Below, in pieces: positions 24,056 to 32,092 of a stretch of 64,000 nucleotides of DNA; the stretch's first letter is position 1; the number at the start of each line of letters is the position of its first letter. Source of the DNA: Streptomyces misionensis (GTDB taxonomy: Bacteria; Actinomycetota; Actinomycetes; Streptomycetales; Streptomycetaceae); contig NZ_FNTD01000004.1 in assembly GCF_900104815.1 (NCBI RefSeq), positions 6,447,001-6,511,000 on the forward strand, read 5' to 3'. The notes under the pieces are model-generated. The model saw only the letters and a list, made by a program, of their open reading frames with translations. It was not told the origin of the DNA and ran no database searches. The position numbers were made by a program, and so were the translations under genes.

Positions 24056-25096
24056 TCAGCGGCTCCGGCTCCAGCCGAGGGCCGCCGGGGCGATGTGCTC
24101 GGCGATGTTCTCCAGGATCCGGAGGTTCTCGTCGCTTCCGAGGAGGTTGGGGATGGTGACCAGCAGGGTGTCCGCGGTGCGTACCGCTTCGTCCTTCGAC
24201 AGAGCCTCCACCACCGTGTCGGGCTCCCCGATGAAGCTCTTGCCGAACCGCGACACGGCTCCGCCCAGAACGCCGACGTGTTCTCTCGACCCCTGTGCGG
24301 CGGCCGCACCGAACAGGGCGCGGTCGCGGTCCGAGACGATGGGCAGGATGCTGCGTACCACCGCCACCCTGGGTGTTCCCGGATGGCCCGCGCGGTGCCA
24401 GGCGTCGCGGAAGAGCTCGATCTGTTCCGTCTGCAGCTGTGCGAACGGGACCCCGGTGTCCTCGGAGAGCAGCGTGCTGCTCAGCAAGTGCATCCCTTGT
24501 TCTCCGGTCCACTGGGCGCTCTGTCGTGTGGCCGAGCCCCACCAGATCCGCTGGGGCAGGGTGCCGGATCGGGGTTCGATCGAGAGCGGCACGGTGGCAC
24601 CGGTTTCCGCGGGGTCGCTCATCGCCATCGGGGCCCCCGCGATCGCCGCCCTGAAACGCTCCGTGTGTGCCCGTGCCATGTCCCCAGCGCGGGAATCGTC
24701 GGTGGGGCCGGGGTGGTGGCCGAAGGCTTCGTAGCCCCGCAGAGCGGGTTCCTGTGACCCCCGGCTCAGGCCGAGTTGCAGGCGGCCGCCGCTGATGAGG
24801 TCGGCGGCGGCGGCGAGTTCGGCCATCATGAGCGGGTTCTCGTAGCGCATGTCTATGACGGCGGTTCCGAGTTCCATCCGCCGCGTCCGCGCCGCCGTCG
24901 CCGCCAGCAGTGCCCAGGGGCTGGCGAACTGCCGCTGGTAGTGGTGCACGCGGACCCAGGCGCCGTCGAAGCCGAGGCGCTCGGCGCCGACGGCGATGTC
25001 GATGTGCTGGGTCAACGCTTCGGTCGCGCCGCCGGCCTGTGAGCCGGGCGTGTGCTGGTGGTGTCCGAAAGAGAGCAGTCCGAGCCGCTTCCTCAT
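24056..25096 (-). CDS. Luciferase-like (LLM) flavin-dependent oxidoreductase
   Basis: 346 residues from ATG 25096, with AAGGAAGG eight bases upstream. It has the luciferase-like TIM-barrel pattern: LGLLSFGHHQ at strand 1, AERLGFDGAWVRVHHY, then MELGTAVIDMRYENPLMMAE and SGGRLQLGLSRGSQEPALRGYEAFG. This is the FMN monooxygenase branch (alkanal-monooxygenase-like) rather than the F420 branch seen at 5846-6868. It is divergent from ArsR regulator 2 with three operators in the gap. It probably acts with the FAD monooxygenase on the same small molecule, or responds to its aldehyde product. Confidence 0.86.
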   Translation of the reverse strand: MRKRLGLLSFGHHQHTPGSQAGGATEALTQHIDIAVGAERLGFDGAWVRVHHYQRQFASPWALLAATAARTRRMELGTAVIDMRYENPLMMAELAAAADLISGGRLQLGLSRGSQEPALRGYEAFGHHPGPTDDSRAGDMARAHTERFRAAIAGAPMAMSDPAETGATVPLSIEPRSGTLPQRIWWGSATRQSAQWTGEQGMHLLSSTLLSEDTGVPFAQLQTEQIELFRDAWHRAGHPGTPRVAVVRSILPIVSDRDRALFGAAAAQGSREHVGVLGGAVSRFGKSFIGEPDTVVEALSKDEAVRTADTLLVTIPNLLGSDENLRILENIAEHIAPAALGWSRSR

Positions 25097-25237
25097 CTTC
25101 TCGCCTTCCTTCGGCCCTGGAAAAGGGTCCGAATCCGGCCGGTCGCGCGACGGTCGCTGGAGGCGGGTCGCGGTTTCGTCGATTGGTGAGCACCGGCGCC
25201 CTTCCGGGCGGAGGTGACGGCGGCCACGACCGGCAAT

Positions 25238-25259
25238 AGGTACGTCCAATGTCGTACCT
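25238..25259. promoter_or_regulatory. Operator E
   Basis: AGGTACG (25238-25244), an 8-bp spacer, then CGTACCT (25253-25259). It is a perfect consensus copy nearest the luciferase-like gene in the divergent promoter region. Confidence 0.75.
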
Positions 25260-25277
25260 TAGTGAAGCATGCTCGCA

Positions 25278-25299
25278 AGGTACGAGACAAGTCGTACTT
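25278..25299. promoter_or_regulatory. Operator F (one mismatch)
   Basis: AGGTACG (25278-25284), an 8-bp spacer, then CGTACTT (25293-25299), 40 bp from operator E, the same phasing as A-B (39) and C-D (41). Confidence 0.72.
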
Positions 25300-25327
25300 G
25301 ATGGGTGGTCGGCAGAATCGCCTTCTC

Positions 25328-25349
25328 AGGTACCGTGGACGTCGTACTT
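25328..25349. promoter_or_regulatory. Operator G (two mismatches)
   Basis: AGGTACC (25328-25334), an 8-bp spacer, then CGTACTT (25343-25349). It lies just before the GGAGG of ArsR regulator 2, the same position as operator B in front of regulator 1. The weaker match could set a higher threshold for autorepression. Confidence 0.6.
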
Positions 25350-25365
25350 GTTGGAGGTGGGCTCA

Positions 25366-25701
25366 ATGGTGGAAGCGGTCGTGACCCAGGCCGACACCGA
25401 TGTCCTGGACCTGGGTGCGGTGCTGCGTGCTCTCGGCGACGAACACCGGCGCGCGGTGATGATCGAGCTGGCCGCGGACAGGAGTGACGGTGAGCGCACC
25501 TGCCACTCGTTCAATCTTCCCGTGAGCAAGCAGACCAGGACTTACCACTTCCGCACCCTGCGCGACGCCGGGCTGATCTGCGAGACCAACTACGGGAACA
25601 AGAAGGGCGTCAGACTTCGCAGAGCGGAGATCGACCGCCGCTTCCCGGGGCTCCTCGACCTGCTCGCCGCGGAGTTCAGCCGGGTCAACCCGGCATCGTG
25701 A
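25366..25701 (+). CDS. ArsR-type winged-helix regulator 2
   Basis: 111 residues; ATG 25366 with GGAGG eight bases upstream. It is a paralogue of regulator 1 with the same fold and landmarks: LGAVLRALGDEHRRAVMIEL, SFNLPVSKQTRTYHFRTLRD and ETNYGNKKGVRLRR. No metal-binding Cys pair is present. Three operators precede it. The last bases of the gene, including its TGA, touch the breakpoint of an IS481-type remnant at about 25700, so the C-terminus may have been set by that insertion. The recognition helix differs from regulator 1 at only a few positions, consistent with both binding the same operator family. Confidence 0.87.
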   Translation: MVEAVVTQADTDVLDLGAVLRALGDEHRRAVMIELAADRSDGERTCHSFNLPVSKQTRTYHFRTLRDAGLICETNYGNKKGVRLRRAEIDRRFPGLLDLLAAEFSRVNPAS

Positions 25702-26044
25702 GGACCCGCTCGATGGTGATGCCTTGCCGGGCGAACCAGGCGGTTGCTCGTCGTAGGAAGCCGGCGCAGGTCGCGGCGGTCTCGTCGGGGAGGTCTTCGG
25801 TGTAGGCGAGGCGGGAGTGGTCGTCCAGGGCGGTGTCCCCTCGGTGCGTCACGGCGAACCCGCCGTCGCCCTCGTCGGCACCCGCCCGCCACTTCCCACC
25901 TGGTGACCGGCCCCGGCCACATCGCCGCCCTCGTCGGGCAGATGCCCTATGCCCGACGGCACCCTGGTCGGTACGCACGGGCCGCGGACACCATCCCAGC
26001 TTGTCCCAGGTCATCCCGGGTCTGCCGCCCGCTCCGGCGGCCAT
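25702..26044 (-). mobile_element. IS481-family transposase remnant
   Basis: On the minus strand, the stretch ALDDHSRLAYTEDLPDETA, then FLRRATAWFARQGITIERVLT, matches the catalytic core of IS481-type DDE transposases (first Asp in DDHSR). The reading breaks where relatives have the second catalytic Asp (LTDNG), and here reads LTMPG-stop. Upstream of DDHSR the frame is also scrambled. No inverted repeats were found. It is a dead fragment whose end coincides with the stop codon of ArsR regulator 2. Confidence 0.7.
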
Positions 26045-26086
26045 CCTCCCTGCCCAGGGCCCTTCGCTGGTCTGCCCAACCAGCGG

Positions 26087-26487
26087 TCAAGCGGAACGAG
26101 TGCCCGGCCGCCAGCACCTCCCGGTGCCCGTGGTCGGAGGCTGCTGGACTGCCCGGTTCAAACGATGGTCGGCGGGGTGTGTCGGGTGGCTGCGGCGGTG
26201 GGGGAGCGGGATGCCGAGGAGGGCGTCGGCGGAGGTGCGGGCGATGTCCCGGGCGGTCTGGCCGTCTGCCGGGGTGCGCAGCACGCGGCGGACCAGGGTC
26301 ACGGACAGGCCGGCCCGGCCCGGTCGGCGATGTCCTGCGCGGACATTCCCCATTCGCGCAGCCGTGCAGCCCACCGGGCGGCGGCATGCGGTGGGACACG
26401 GGCGGACAGACCGCGCGCGTGGTCCTGGTTGCGCCGGCGGCGGCCCCGCAGTGCTGCGGAAGCGGATTGCTCCTCGGTGAGTGGCAT
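26087..26487 (-). pseudogene. Frameshifted helix-turn-helix protein remnant
   Basis: Reading from ATG 26487 gives MPLTEEQSASAALRGRRRRN, and later AARLREWGMSAQDIADRAG, the first half of a helix-turn-helix. A tandem GGCCC duplication (26312-26321, plus strand) adds five bases and shifts the frame. The second half, LSVTLVRRVLRTPADGQTAR with SADALLGIPLP, continues one frame over and then decays. It resembles the HTH head of actinobacterial phage- or plasmid-related DNA-binding proteins. Together with the IS481 fragment it marks a graveyard region between about 25.7 and 26.7 kb. I see nothing else in the rest of that stretch. Confidence 0.6.
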
Positions 26488-26724
26488 GGCGGTTTCCTGC
26501 TGCGCGTTCGGTGTGCCGGCTCACCGAACGCGCCTCCGCCGACAGAGCAGTCCTTCTGCGTAGTGGCTGGCATCACCGGGTCCCTCGCCTTCCGGGCCCC
26601 CGCGGTCCCACGGCACGAGCCGCCTGTTCGGGGGTACCTGCTGGGGGTGCGCGGCGCCCGGCACCGAGGAATGCTCAGGCGCCGTGGCACGGTCCGTGCG
26701 GGAACGACCGGAAGGCCACGAGGT

Positions 26725-27441
26725 ATGGCACGTACGCGGGCACAGGCGAGCACCCGGCATCCCAGGCATGAGCGCAGGGGAGAGGCACGGCTCCCGGCGG
26801 TGGTCGCGACCCTCGCCGCGATCGCCCTGTACCTGCTGCTGCCGCAGCGGCTGCTGATCGCTCCCCGGTACGTCCTGCCCGCCCTGGAGTGCCTGCTGCT
26901 CATCCCGCTTATCGCGATCAACCCCAAACGGCTGACCCGGCAGACGAAGACGTTCCGCGTGCTGTCGCTGACGCTCGTGGGCGTCATCGTGGTCAGCAAT
27001 CTGGTGGCGCTGGTCATCCTGGTCCACGAACTGCTCTACGCCGGGGTGAAGGACGGCCGGTCCCTGCTGGTGGCCGCGCTGCAGATCTGGCTCACCAACA
27101 TCATCGTCTTCGGGCTGGCCTACTGGGAGCTGGACCGGGGCGGCCCGGTCAGCCGCACCCAGGCACCCCGCTCGGCCATGCCGCTGGCCGACTTCCGTTT
27201 CTCCCAGGACGAGAACGACGACGCCGTCCAGGAAGTCGCCGACGGAGCCAGCGGCACCTCGGACTGGGTCCCCACACTGATGGACTACCTGTACGTGTCC
27301 ACCACCAACTCCACCGCCTTCAGCCCGACCGACACCATGCCGCTGTCGACCCGCGCCAAAGCCCTGATGGGGGTGCAGAGCATCTCCGCTCTGCTGACCT
27401 CGCTCCTGGTGATCGCGCGGGCCGTCAGCATCCTGCGCTGA
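26725..27441 (+). CDS. Integral membrane protein, DUF1345/ion-channel-like
   Basis: 238 residues from ATG 26725 (GAGG close upstream, GAAGG further). Hydrophobic segments lie at about 29-45, 50-66, 77-100, 110-135 and the C-terminal 212-235. The C-terminal part, MDYLYVSTTNSTAFSPTDTM, then a final helix ending VIARAVSIL, has the layout of a pore loop plus last helix in two-helix K+ channels. A TTNSTAFSP segment sits where TTVGFGD would be, so a K+ selectivity filter is absent. DUF1345 proteins have a similar ending. Function unknown; the gene is isolated, downstream of pseudogenes. Confidence 0.75.
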   Translation: MARTRAQASTRHPRHERRGEARLPAVVATLAAIALYLLLPQRLLIAPRYVLPALECLLLIPLIAINPKRLTRQTKTFRVLSLTLVGVIVVSNLVALVILVHELLYAGVKDGRSLLVAALQIWLTNIIVFGLAYWELDRGGPVSRTQAPRSAMPLADFRFSQDENDDAVQEVADGASGTSDWVPTLMDYLYVSTTNSTAFSPTDTMPLSTRAKALMGVQSISALLTSLLVIARAVSILR

Positions 27442-27615
27442 CCCCCGGCCGGCCGCCGCGCAACCGCCCACGCGGCGTACATCCAGGCCGCCAAGGCGCT
27501 GCGGCGCAAGCTCGAGAAACGGTCCGCCCAAGGACACGCTTACTGGCAAGCACCCCACGTACAGGGACTCGGGCCGCAGGGGGCGGGGTGAGACCGGCCG
27601 CCCCCGGGTGTCCGG

Positions 27616-29073
27616 TCAGCCGCGCGCCGGAGCCTGGTCGGCACCGGCCGCCGGCTGCTCCGCGGCCTCCTCGCCGCCCGCCGGGCGCAGCGCCGGAATG
27701 AACGCGGCGACGGCCGCGGAGAGCAGCGCGACACCGCAGCCGATCAGCAGGCCGGTGCGGAAACCGTCCTTCGAGGCGATCGTGTGGCCGCCCAGATTGA
27801 TGGTCATGTGGGCGAGGACGACGCCGATCACGGCCGAGCCGATGGTGGTGCCGAGCGAGCGCATCAGGCTGTTGAAGCCGTTGGCGGCGGCGGTCTCGGA
27901 CAGCGGCACCGAACTCATGATGAGCGCGGGCATGGCGCCGTAGGCGAGCGCGACACCGCTGTTGATCACGATACCGGCGACCATGATGCCCGCGGCCGTG
28001 CCCATGAGCGGCAGCGCGACCGCGTAGCCGACGGCGATCACCAGGGCGCCGGCCAGGAGCGTGAGCTTCGGGCCGCGGGAGTTGATCAGCTTTCCGCCGA
28101 GCGGGGAGATGAGCATCATCATGATGCCGCCGGGCGCGATCCACAGGCCCGCCGCGAGCATCGACTGGCCGAGGCCGAAGCCGGTGGCCTTGGGGAACTG
28201 CAGCAGCTGCGGCGCGATCAGCATGAACGAGTACATGCCGACACCGACGAGGATCGACGCGGCGTTGGTGATCAGCACCCGCGGGCGGGCCGTGGTGCGC
28301 AGGTCGATCAGCGGGTCGCGGGTGCGCAGCTCCCAGAAGCCCCAGACCAGCAGCGCGATGACGGCGACGGCGAACAGGCCGAGCGTGGTGCCCGAGGCCC
28401 AGCCCCAGTCGGCGCCCTTGGAGATCGCCAGCAGCAGGGCGACCAGGCCGATCGCCAGACCGACCGCACCGGGCGCGTCGAAGCGCTGGCCCTTGGCGGC
28501 GGCGGGGACGTCCGGCACCACGACGAAGATCAGCACCCCGATGATCAGGGAGAGGGCGGCCGCCCCCCAGAACAGCTCCTGCCAGTCGGCGTACTGCGCG
28601 ACGGCGGCCGCGAGCGGCAGGCCGATCGCGCCGCCGATGCCCATGGAGGCGCTGACCAGGGCGATGGAGCCGCTGAGCTTCTCGACGGGGACGACGTCCC
28701 GTAGCAGCGCGATGCCCAGCGGGATCATGCCCATGCCCATGCCCTGGAGGCCGCGTCCGACGATCATCGGCACGACGGAGGTGGACAGGGCGCACACCAC
28801 TGAGCCGGCCACCAGCGGCACCACGCAGATCAGCATCATGCGCCGCTTGCCCACGAGGTCGCCGAGCCGTCCGGACACCGGCACGCAGACGCCGCCGACG
28901 AGCAGGGTGACCGTGATCACCCAGGCGGCGTTCGACGAGGAGGTGTGCAGGATCTGTGGAAGTTCCGCGATCAGCGGGGTGACCAGTGTCTGCATGATCG
29001 CGGCGACGGTTCCGGCGAGCGCCAGGACGGCGACGATGCCGCCCGTCCGGCTGCTCGGCTGTGGGGCGTTCAT
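27616..29073 (-). CDS. MFS drug:H+ antiporter (DHA2, 14-segment)
   Basis: 485 residues from ATG 29073 with GAGGAG six bases upstream. Motif A is GRLGDLVGKRRMMLICV (about 64-80). Motif C-like GGAIGLPLAAAVA follows, and the C-terminal half continues for 14 membrane segments in total. The tail after 465 is Ala/Glu-rich. It is divergent from the MarR gene at 29197, with a nested palindrome in the 123-bp gap, so it is a typical MarR-controlled multidrug exporter. The substrate is unknown. Confidence 0.9.
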   Translation of the reverse strand: MNAPQPSSRTGGIVAVLALAGTVAAIMQTLVTPLIAELPQILHTSSSNAAWVITVTLLVGGVCVPVSGRLGDLVGKRRMMLICVVPLVAGSVVCALSTSVVPMIVGRGLQGMGMGMIPLGIALLRDVVPVEKLSGSIALVSASMGIGGAIGLPLAAAVAQYADWQELFWGAAALSLIIGVLIFVVVPDVPAAAKGQRFDAPGAVGLAIGLVALLLAISKGADWGWASGTTLGLFAVAVIALLVWGFWELRTRDPLIDLRTTARPRVLITNAASILVGVGMYSFMLIAPQLLQFPKATGFGLGQSMLAAGLWIAPGGIMMMLISPLGGKLINSRGPKLTLLAGALVIAVGYAVALPLMGTAAGIMVAGIVINSGVALAYGAMPALIMSSVPLSETAAANGFNSLMRSLGTTIGSAVIGVVLAHMTINLGGHTIASKDGFRTGLLIGCGVALLSAAVAAFIPALRPAGGEEAAEQPAAGADQAPARG

Positions 29074-29100
29074 GGGTGCTCCTCGGCTTGTGCTGGCAAG

Positions 29101-29137
29101 GATGTGCATCGTACATACTCTATGTATCGACCACATC
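29101..29137. promoter_or_regulatory. Nested palindrome, candidate MarR operator
   Basis: The inner arms TACATA-CTC-TATGTA (29112-29126) are a perfect 6-3-6 inverted repeat. The outer arms GATGTG (29101-29106) and CACATC (29132-29137) mirror each other around the same centre. This AT-rich spot in GC-rich DNA lies midway between the MFS and MarR starts, as expected for the regulator's site overlapping both promoters. Confidence 0.6.
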
Positions 29138-29196
29138 TCAGCGGACGCTGCGCCGAGGGGCACTGAGATACGGTCGGTCCAGAAGGAGGCACGTAC

Positions 29197-29649
29197 ATGG
29201 GCAAGCCGTCGCACCTGGTCGAGTTCGAGCACATGGTCCTCGGGCGGCATCAGCTGAGCAGTACCACCCGCCGGCACCAGGAGGGCCGGCTGGAGCGGAG
29301 CGCCTACATCATGCTCAGCCGGATCGAGGTGCAGGGGCCCATGTCGATCGGGCAGCTCAGCGACGCCTTCCAGCTCGACGCCTCCACCGTCAACCGGCAG
29401 ACCGCGCACGCGATGCGGGCCGGCCTCCTGGAGCGGATCCCCGACCCCGAGGGCGGCATGGCCCGCAAGTTCCGGCTGACCGAGGAGGGCGAGCGGCGGC
29501 TGCGCGAGGAGCGCGACACCCACGTCAAGGACCTGGACCGGGTCTTCGAGGACTGGTCGGCCGAGGACGTGGAGACCTTCGCCCGCTACCTCCAGCGCTT
29601 CAACACCAGCGTGGAGCGCATCACCGGCCAGCCCTGGCCCCGCGCCTGA
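29197..29649 (+). CDS. MarR-family transcriptional regulator
   Basis: 150 residues; ATG 29197 is preceded by AAGGAGG. It has a winged helix-turn-helix (about 36-105): SAYIMLSRIEVQGPMSIGQL, then FQLDASTVNRQTAHAMRAG as the recognition region, and a wing at PDPEGGMARKFRLTEEG. Helices at both ends form the dimer interface. Divergent from the MFS exporter, which it should repress until a drug-like ligand binds. It resembles the branch of MarR proteins whose genes pair with DHA2 pumps in Streptomyces. Confidence 0.9.
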   Translation: MGKPSHLVEFEHMVLGRHQLSSTTRRHQEGRLERSAYIMLSRIEVQGPMSIGQLSDAFQLDASTVNRQTAHAMRAGLLERIPDPEGGMARKFRLTEEGERRLREERDTHVKDLDRVFEDWSAEDVETFARYLQRFNTSVERITGQPWPRA

Positions 29650-30065
29650 GACCCGCCCCGCCCGCCCTTCCCGCCTTTCCCGTCCGCACCGGCGCGCGCA
29701 CCGAGACGTACGTGTCCCGCCGTCAGTTCCCCTGCCGCGCGGCCCTTTCGGAACCGGTGCCTCCCGCCTCCCGCGGCAACTCCCGCACCCGTATCCGGAA
29801 TTGCTGGACGAGCCGCGCGTAACCGGCGCAACCCACCCGGTGAGCAGGGTCGTTGGGCCGCCTCGCGGTGGTAAAGGTTCCGCTAAGCGGGTGATAGCAT
29901 CCCCGCGTCTGTGACCTTGGTCCCCTCGGCTCAGGCACCGCAGAAAACGGTTTCGGTCCGGTCGTCCCCCTGACCTGTCCCGGCCCGTACGCGACCGGTC
30001 GTCCCATCGGTGCGCGCGGTGCACTTCCGCCAACGGCCGCAGGCCAAACGCCAGGAAAGGTTTCC
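29650..30065. other. 416-bp non-coding leader of the conservon
   Basis: No gene is supported here. A GATAGCAT box (29893-29900) preceded by a CCGCT-A-AGCGG hairpin could hold the conservon promoter start region, but no good -35 pairs with it. AGGAAAGG (about 30054-30061) is the cvnA ribosome site. Long untranslated leaders are common for such operons, so post-transcriptional control is possible. Confidence 0.4.
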
Positions 30066-31253
30066 ATGATTCGAGACGCACTTGTCTGGTGCCTGGTCGT
30101 CGTGGCGGCGCTCGGCGTCGCCGCGGCCCTGGTGCTCAGTCGTCGCGCCAAGGCCATAGCGGCGAACAAGGACAGGTCCGAGGCCGCCCTCACCCAGCGG
30201 CTCAGCGAGGCCGACGGCCGGCTCGCCGCCTTACGAGCAGAGCTCCACCAGCACCGGACCGATCACGCCAAGACCATCCAGGAAGCCGAGGAGGCGGCGG
30301 AGGACAGCACCAAGGCCGTACTCAAGGGCTCCGCCCGCTTCCTGCAGAGCCTCGCCGCCGAGCAGCTGGCCCTGCTGGAGGACATCCAGCGCAAGTACGG
30401 CGGTCACTCGGTCCTCGCCGACCTGCTCGAAGTCGGCCACGCCAACGCGCAGATGGCGCGCAAGGCGCAGGGCATCGCCGTCATGTGCGGTGCGCCGCTG
30501 GGCCGCCGCAGCCGCGCCGCGAGCGTCTACGACGTGGTGCGCAGCGCCCAGGGGCAGATCCGCAACTTCCGCCGCGTGGAGATCATGCAGCAGACCGGCC
30601 TCGCGCTGAAGGCGTCGGCGGTCTCGCCCGTCGCCCTCGCCGTGGCGGAGCTGCTCGACAACGCTGCCAGCTTCTCCCAGCAGGGCTCGCCGATCGAGGT
30701 CACGTTCCAGCGGGTGCAGAAGAACCTGTGCATCGTCATCGACGACGCGGGCGTCGGCATGAACGACGAGGAGCGGCAGAAGGCCACCGCCCTGCTCTCC
30801 GGTCAGTACCGTCCCCGGCTGTCCCAGCTGGGCAACCAGCCCAAGTTCGGCTTTCCGGTGATCGGCCTGCTCTCCCAGCAGTACGGCTTCCGGGTCGACG
30901 TGACCGGTGTCTCCCGCTACGGCGGCGTGCGCGCGGTCGTGCTGCTGCCCGAGGAGCTGTGGACCGAGGAGGAGACGGCACCGGTGGAAGACGTCCAGCC
31001 CCCCGTTACCGAGCCCGGCGGCGCCGCCCGGCCCGAGCCCGTGGCGCGCACCGCCAACGGCCTGCCCCGGCGTGGCGCCCGCCAGGTGCCCATCGCCAGC
31101 GTCCCCGACCACGACACCGTCGGCCTGCCGCACGTCCCGGCTGAGGAGGACGCCGGCCGGGCGGCCGGCCGCAGCCTGGGCGCCTTCCAGCGCGGCACGC
31201 TCTCGGGCCGCAACCTCTCCGCGGCACCGTCCGAAGGGTCCGATGACACATGA
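30066..31253 (+). CDS. cvnA: CvnA, sensor-kinase-like ATPase of the conservon
   Basis: 395 residues. One N-terminal membrane segment (about 8-25) is followed by a coiled-coil stretch (about 40-85). The GHKL ATPase domain has an N-box (AELLDNAASFSQ, about 195-206) and a G1 box (DDAGVGM, about 226-232). The tail after 310 is Pro/Ala-rich and disordered. CvnA proteins sit at the membrane and scaffold CvnB, CvnC and the CvnD GTPase, somewhat like a G-protein receptor complex. Phosphoacceptor His is not evident. Codon 56 is TTA (30231-30233), so translation should depend on the bldA leucyl-tRNA. The stop overlaps cvnB by four bases (ATGA). Confidence 0.92.
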   Translation: MIRDALVWCLVVVAALGVAAALVLSRRAKAIAANKDRSEAALTQRLSEADGRLAALRAELHQHRTDHAKTIQEAEEAAEDSTKAVLKGSARFLQSLAAEQLALLEDIQRKYGGHSVLADLLEVGHANAQMARKAQGIAVMCGAPLGRRSRAASVYDVVRSAQGQIRNFRRVEIMQQTGLALKASAVSPVALAVAELLDNAASFSQQGSPIEVTFQRVQKNLCIVIDDAGVGMNDEERQKATALLSGQYRPRLSQLGNQPKFGFPVIGLLSQQYGFRVDVTGVSRYGGVRAVVLLPEELWTEEETAPVEDVQPPVTEPGGAARPEPVARTANGLPRRGARQVPIASVPDHDTVGLPHVPAEEDAGRAAGRSLGAFQRGTLSGRNLSAAPSEGSDDT

Positions 31254-32092
31254 TCACAGACCTGTCGTGGATGCTTGAGGACATCGTGGCCAACGTGCCC
31301 AAGGCACGCCACGCAGTCCTGCTGTCCGCGGACGGCCTGCCCCGCGGGGCGACCGACGGTATGGCGCAGAAGGACGTGCGGACCATCTCCGCCGCCATGG
31401 CGGGCATGCAGTCGCTGAGCCGGGCCACGGCCCACTTCGCCGGGGACGGCCCGGACCGGCAGTGGAACCAGACGATCATCGAGTTCTCGCACGGCTGGAT
31501 CTTCCTGATCGGGGCCGGGCAGGGTGCCTATCTGGCCGCGGCCGCCGCGCCCGACGTCGACATGCAGCAGATCTCCTTCCGCATGCACCGGCTCGTCGCC
31601 CGGCTCGGCAACAACCTCACCTCGCCGCCCCGGGTGCACGCGGACGAGGCCGGGACGGCGCGCGCCCAGCGCGCCCACACCGGCCAGGAGGTCGGCACCG
31701 GGATCCGGATCGCCGATCTGGACGAGGTGATCGGCAAGGTGCACGGCGCCCGGCACGCGGTACTGCTCGGCGCCGACGGCCTGCCCCGCGGCGCCACCAC
31801 CGGCATGAGCCAGGACCTCGCGGACACCATCTCCGCGGCGATGACCGGCATCCACGCCTACAGCCGGGCCACCGCCCAGTTCGCCGGCGTCCAGCCGGAC
31901 GCGGTCTGGCGGCAGACGGTCATCGAGTTCCAGCACGGCTGGATCTTCCTGATCGCGGCCGGCCGGGGCGCCTTCCTCGCCGCCGCGGCCGAGCACGACG
32001 CCGACATCGAGGACTTCACGACCCGGCTGCACCAGGTCGTGCCCCGGCTCGGCGGATATCTGTCCCCGCGCGGGGAGGCGAGCCGCACGTGA
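31250..32092 (+). CDS. cvnB: CvnB, roadblock/LC7 protein with the domain duplicated
   Basis: 280 residues, twice the usual CvnB size of about 140. Two full roadblock/LC7 domains are fused: LSWMLEDIVANVPKARHAVL (first copy) and LDEVIGKVHGARHAVLLGAD (second), each continuing with DGLPRGAT, a helix ending in TISAAM, and HGWIFLI. Copies are about half identical. A linker rich in Ala, Gln and Arg (about 130-150) joins them. Roadblock proteins act as GTPase-activating or scaffolding partners of the CvnD GTPase, and an intramolecular pair would replace a homodimer. It is coupled to cvnA and cvnC by 4-base overlaps. Confidence 0.92.
   Translation: MITDLSWMLEDIVANVPKARHAVLLSADGLPRGATDGMAQKDVRTISAAMAGMQSLSRATAHFAGDGPDRQWNQTIIEFSHGWIFLIGAGQGAYLAAAAAPDVDMQQISFRMHRLVARLGNNLTSPPRVHADEAGTARAQRAHTGQEVGTGIRIADLDEVIGKVHGARHAVLLGADGLPRGATTGMSQDLADTISAAMTGIHAYSRATAQFAGVQPDAVWRQTVIEFQHGWIFLIAAGRGAFLAAAAEHDADIEDFTTRLHQVVPRLGGYLSPRGEASRT

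Noticed and set aside
27442..27615. Short peptide-like stretch reading AAYIQAAKALRRKLEKRSAQ after the membrane protein
   Set aside because: It looks protein-like but has no start, no family match I can defend and a stop soon after. It may be a gene remnant but is not annotated.
28061..29257. 398-codon plus-strand open frame opposite the second MFS pump
   Set aside because: It covers an MFS gene with clear membrane segments and motif A, and it crosses the divergent promoter.
29872..29900. Promoter for the conservon at GATAGCAT
   Set aside because: No acceptable -35 element at 16-19 bp; it remains only a remark on the leader.
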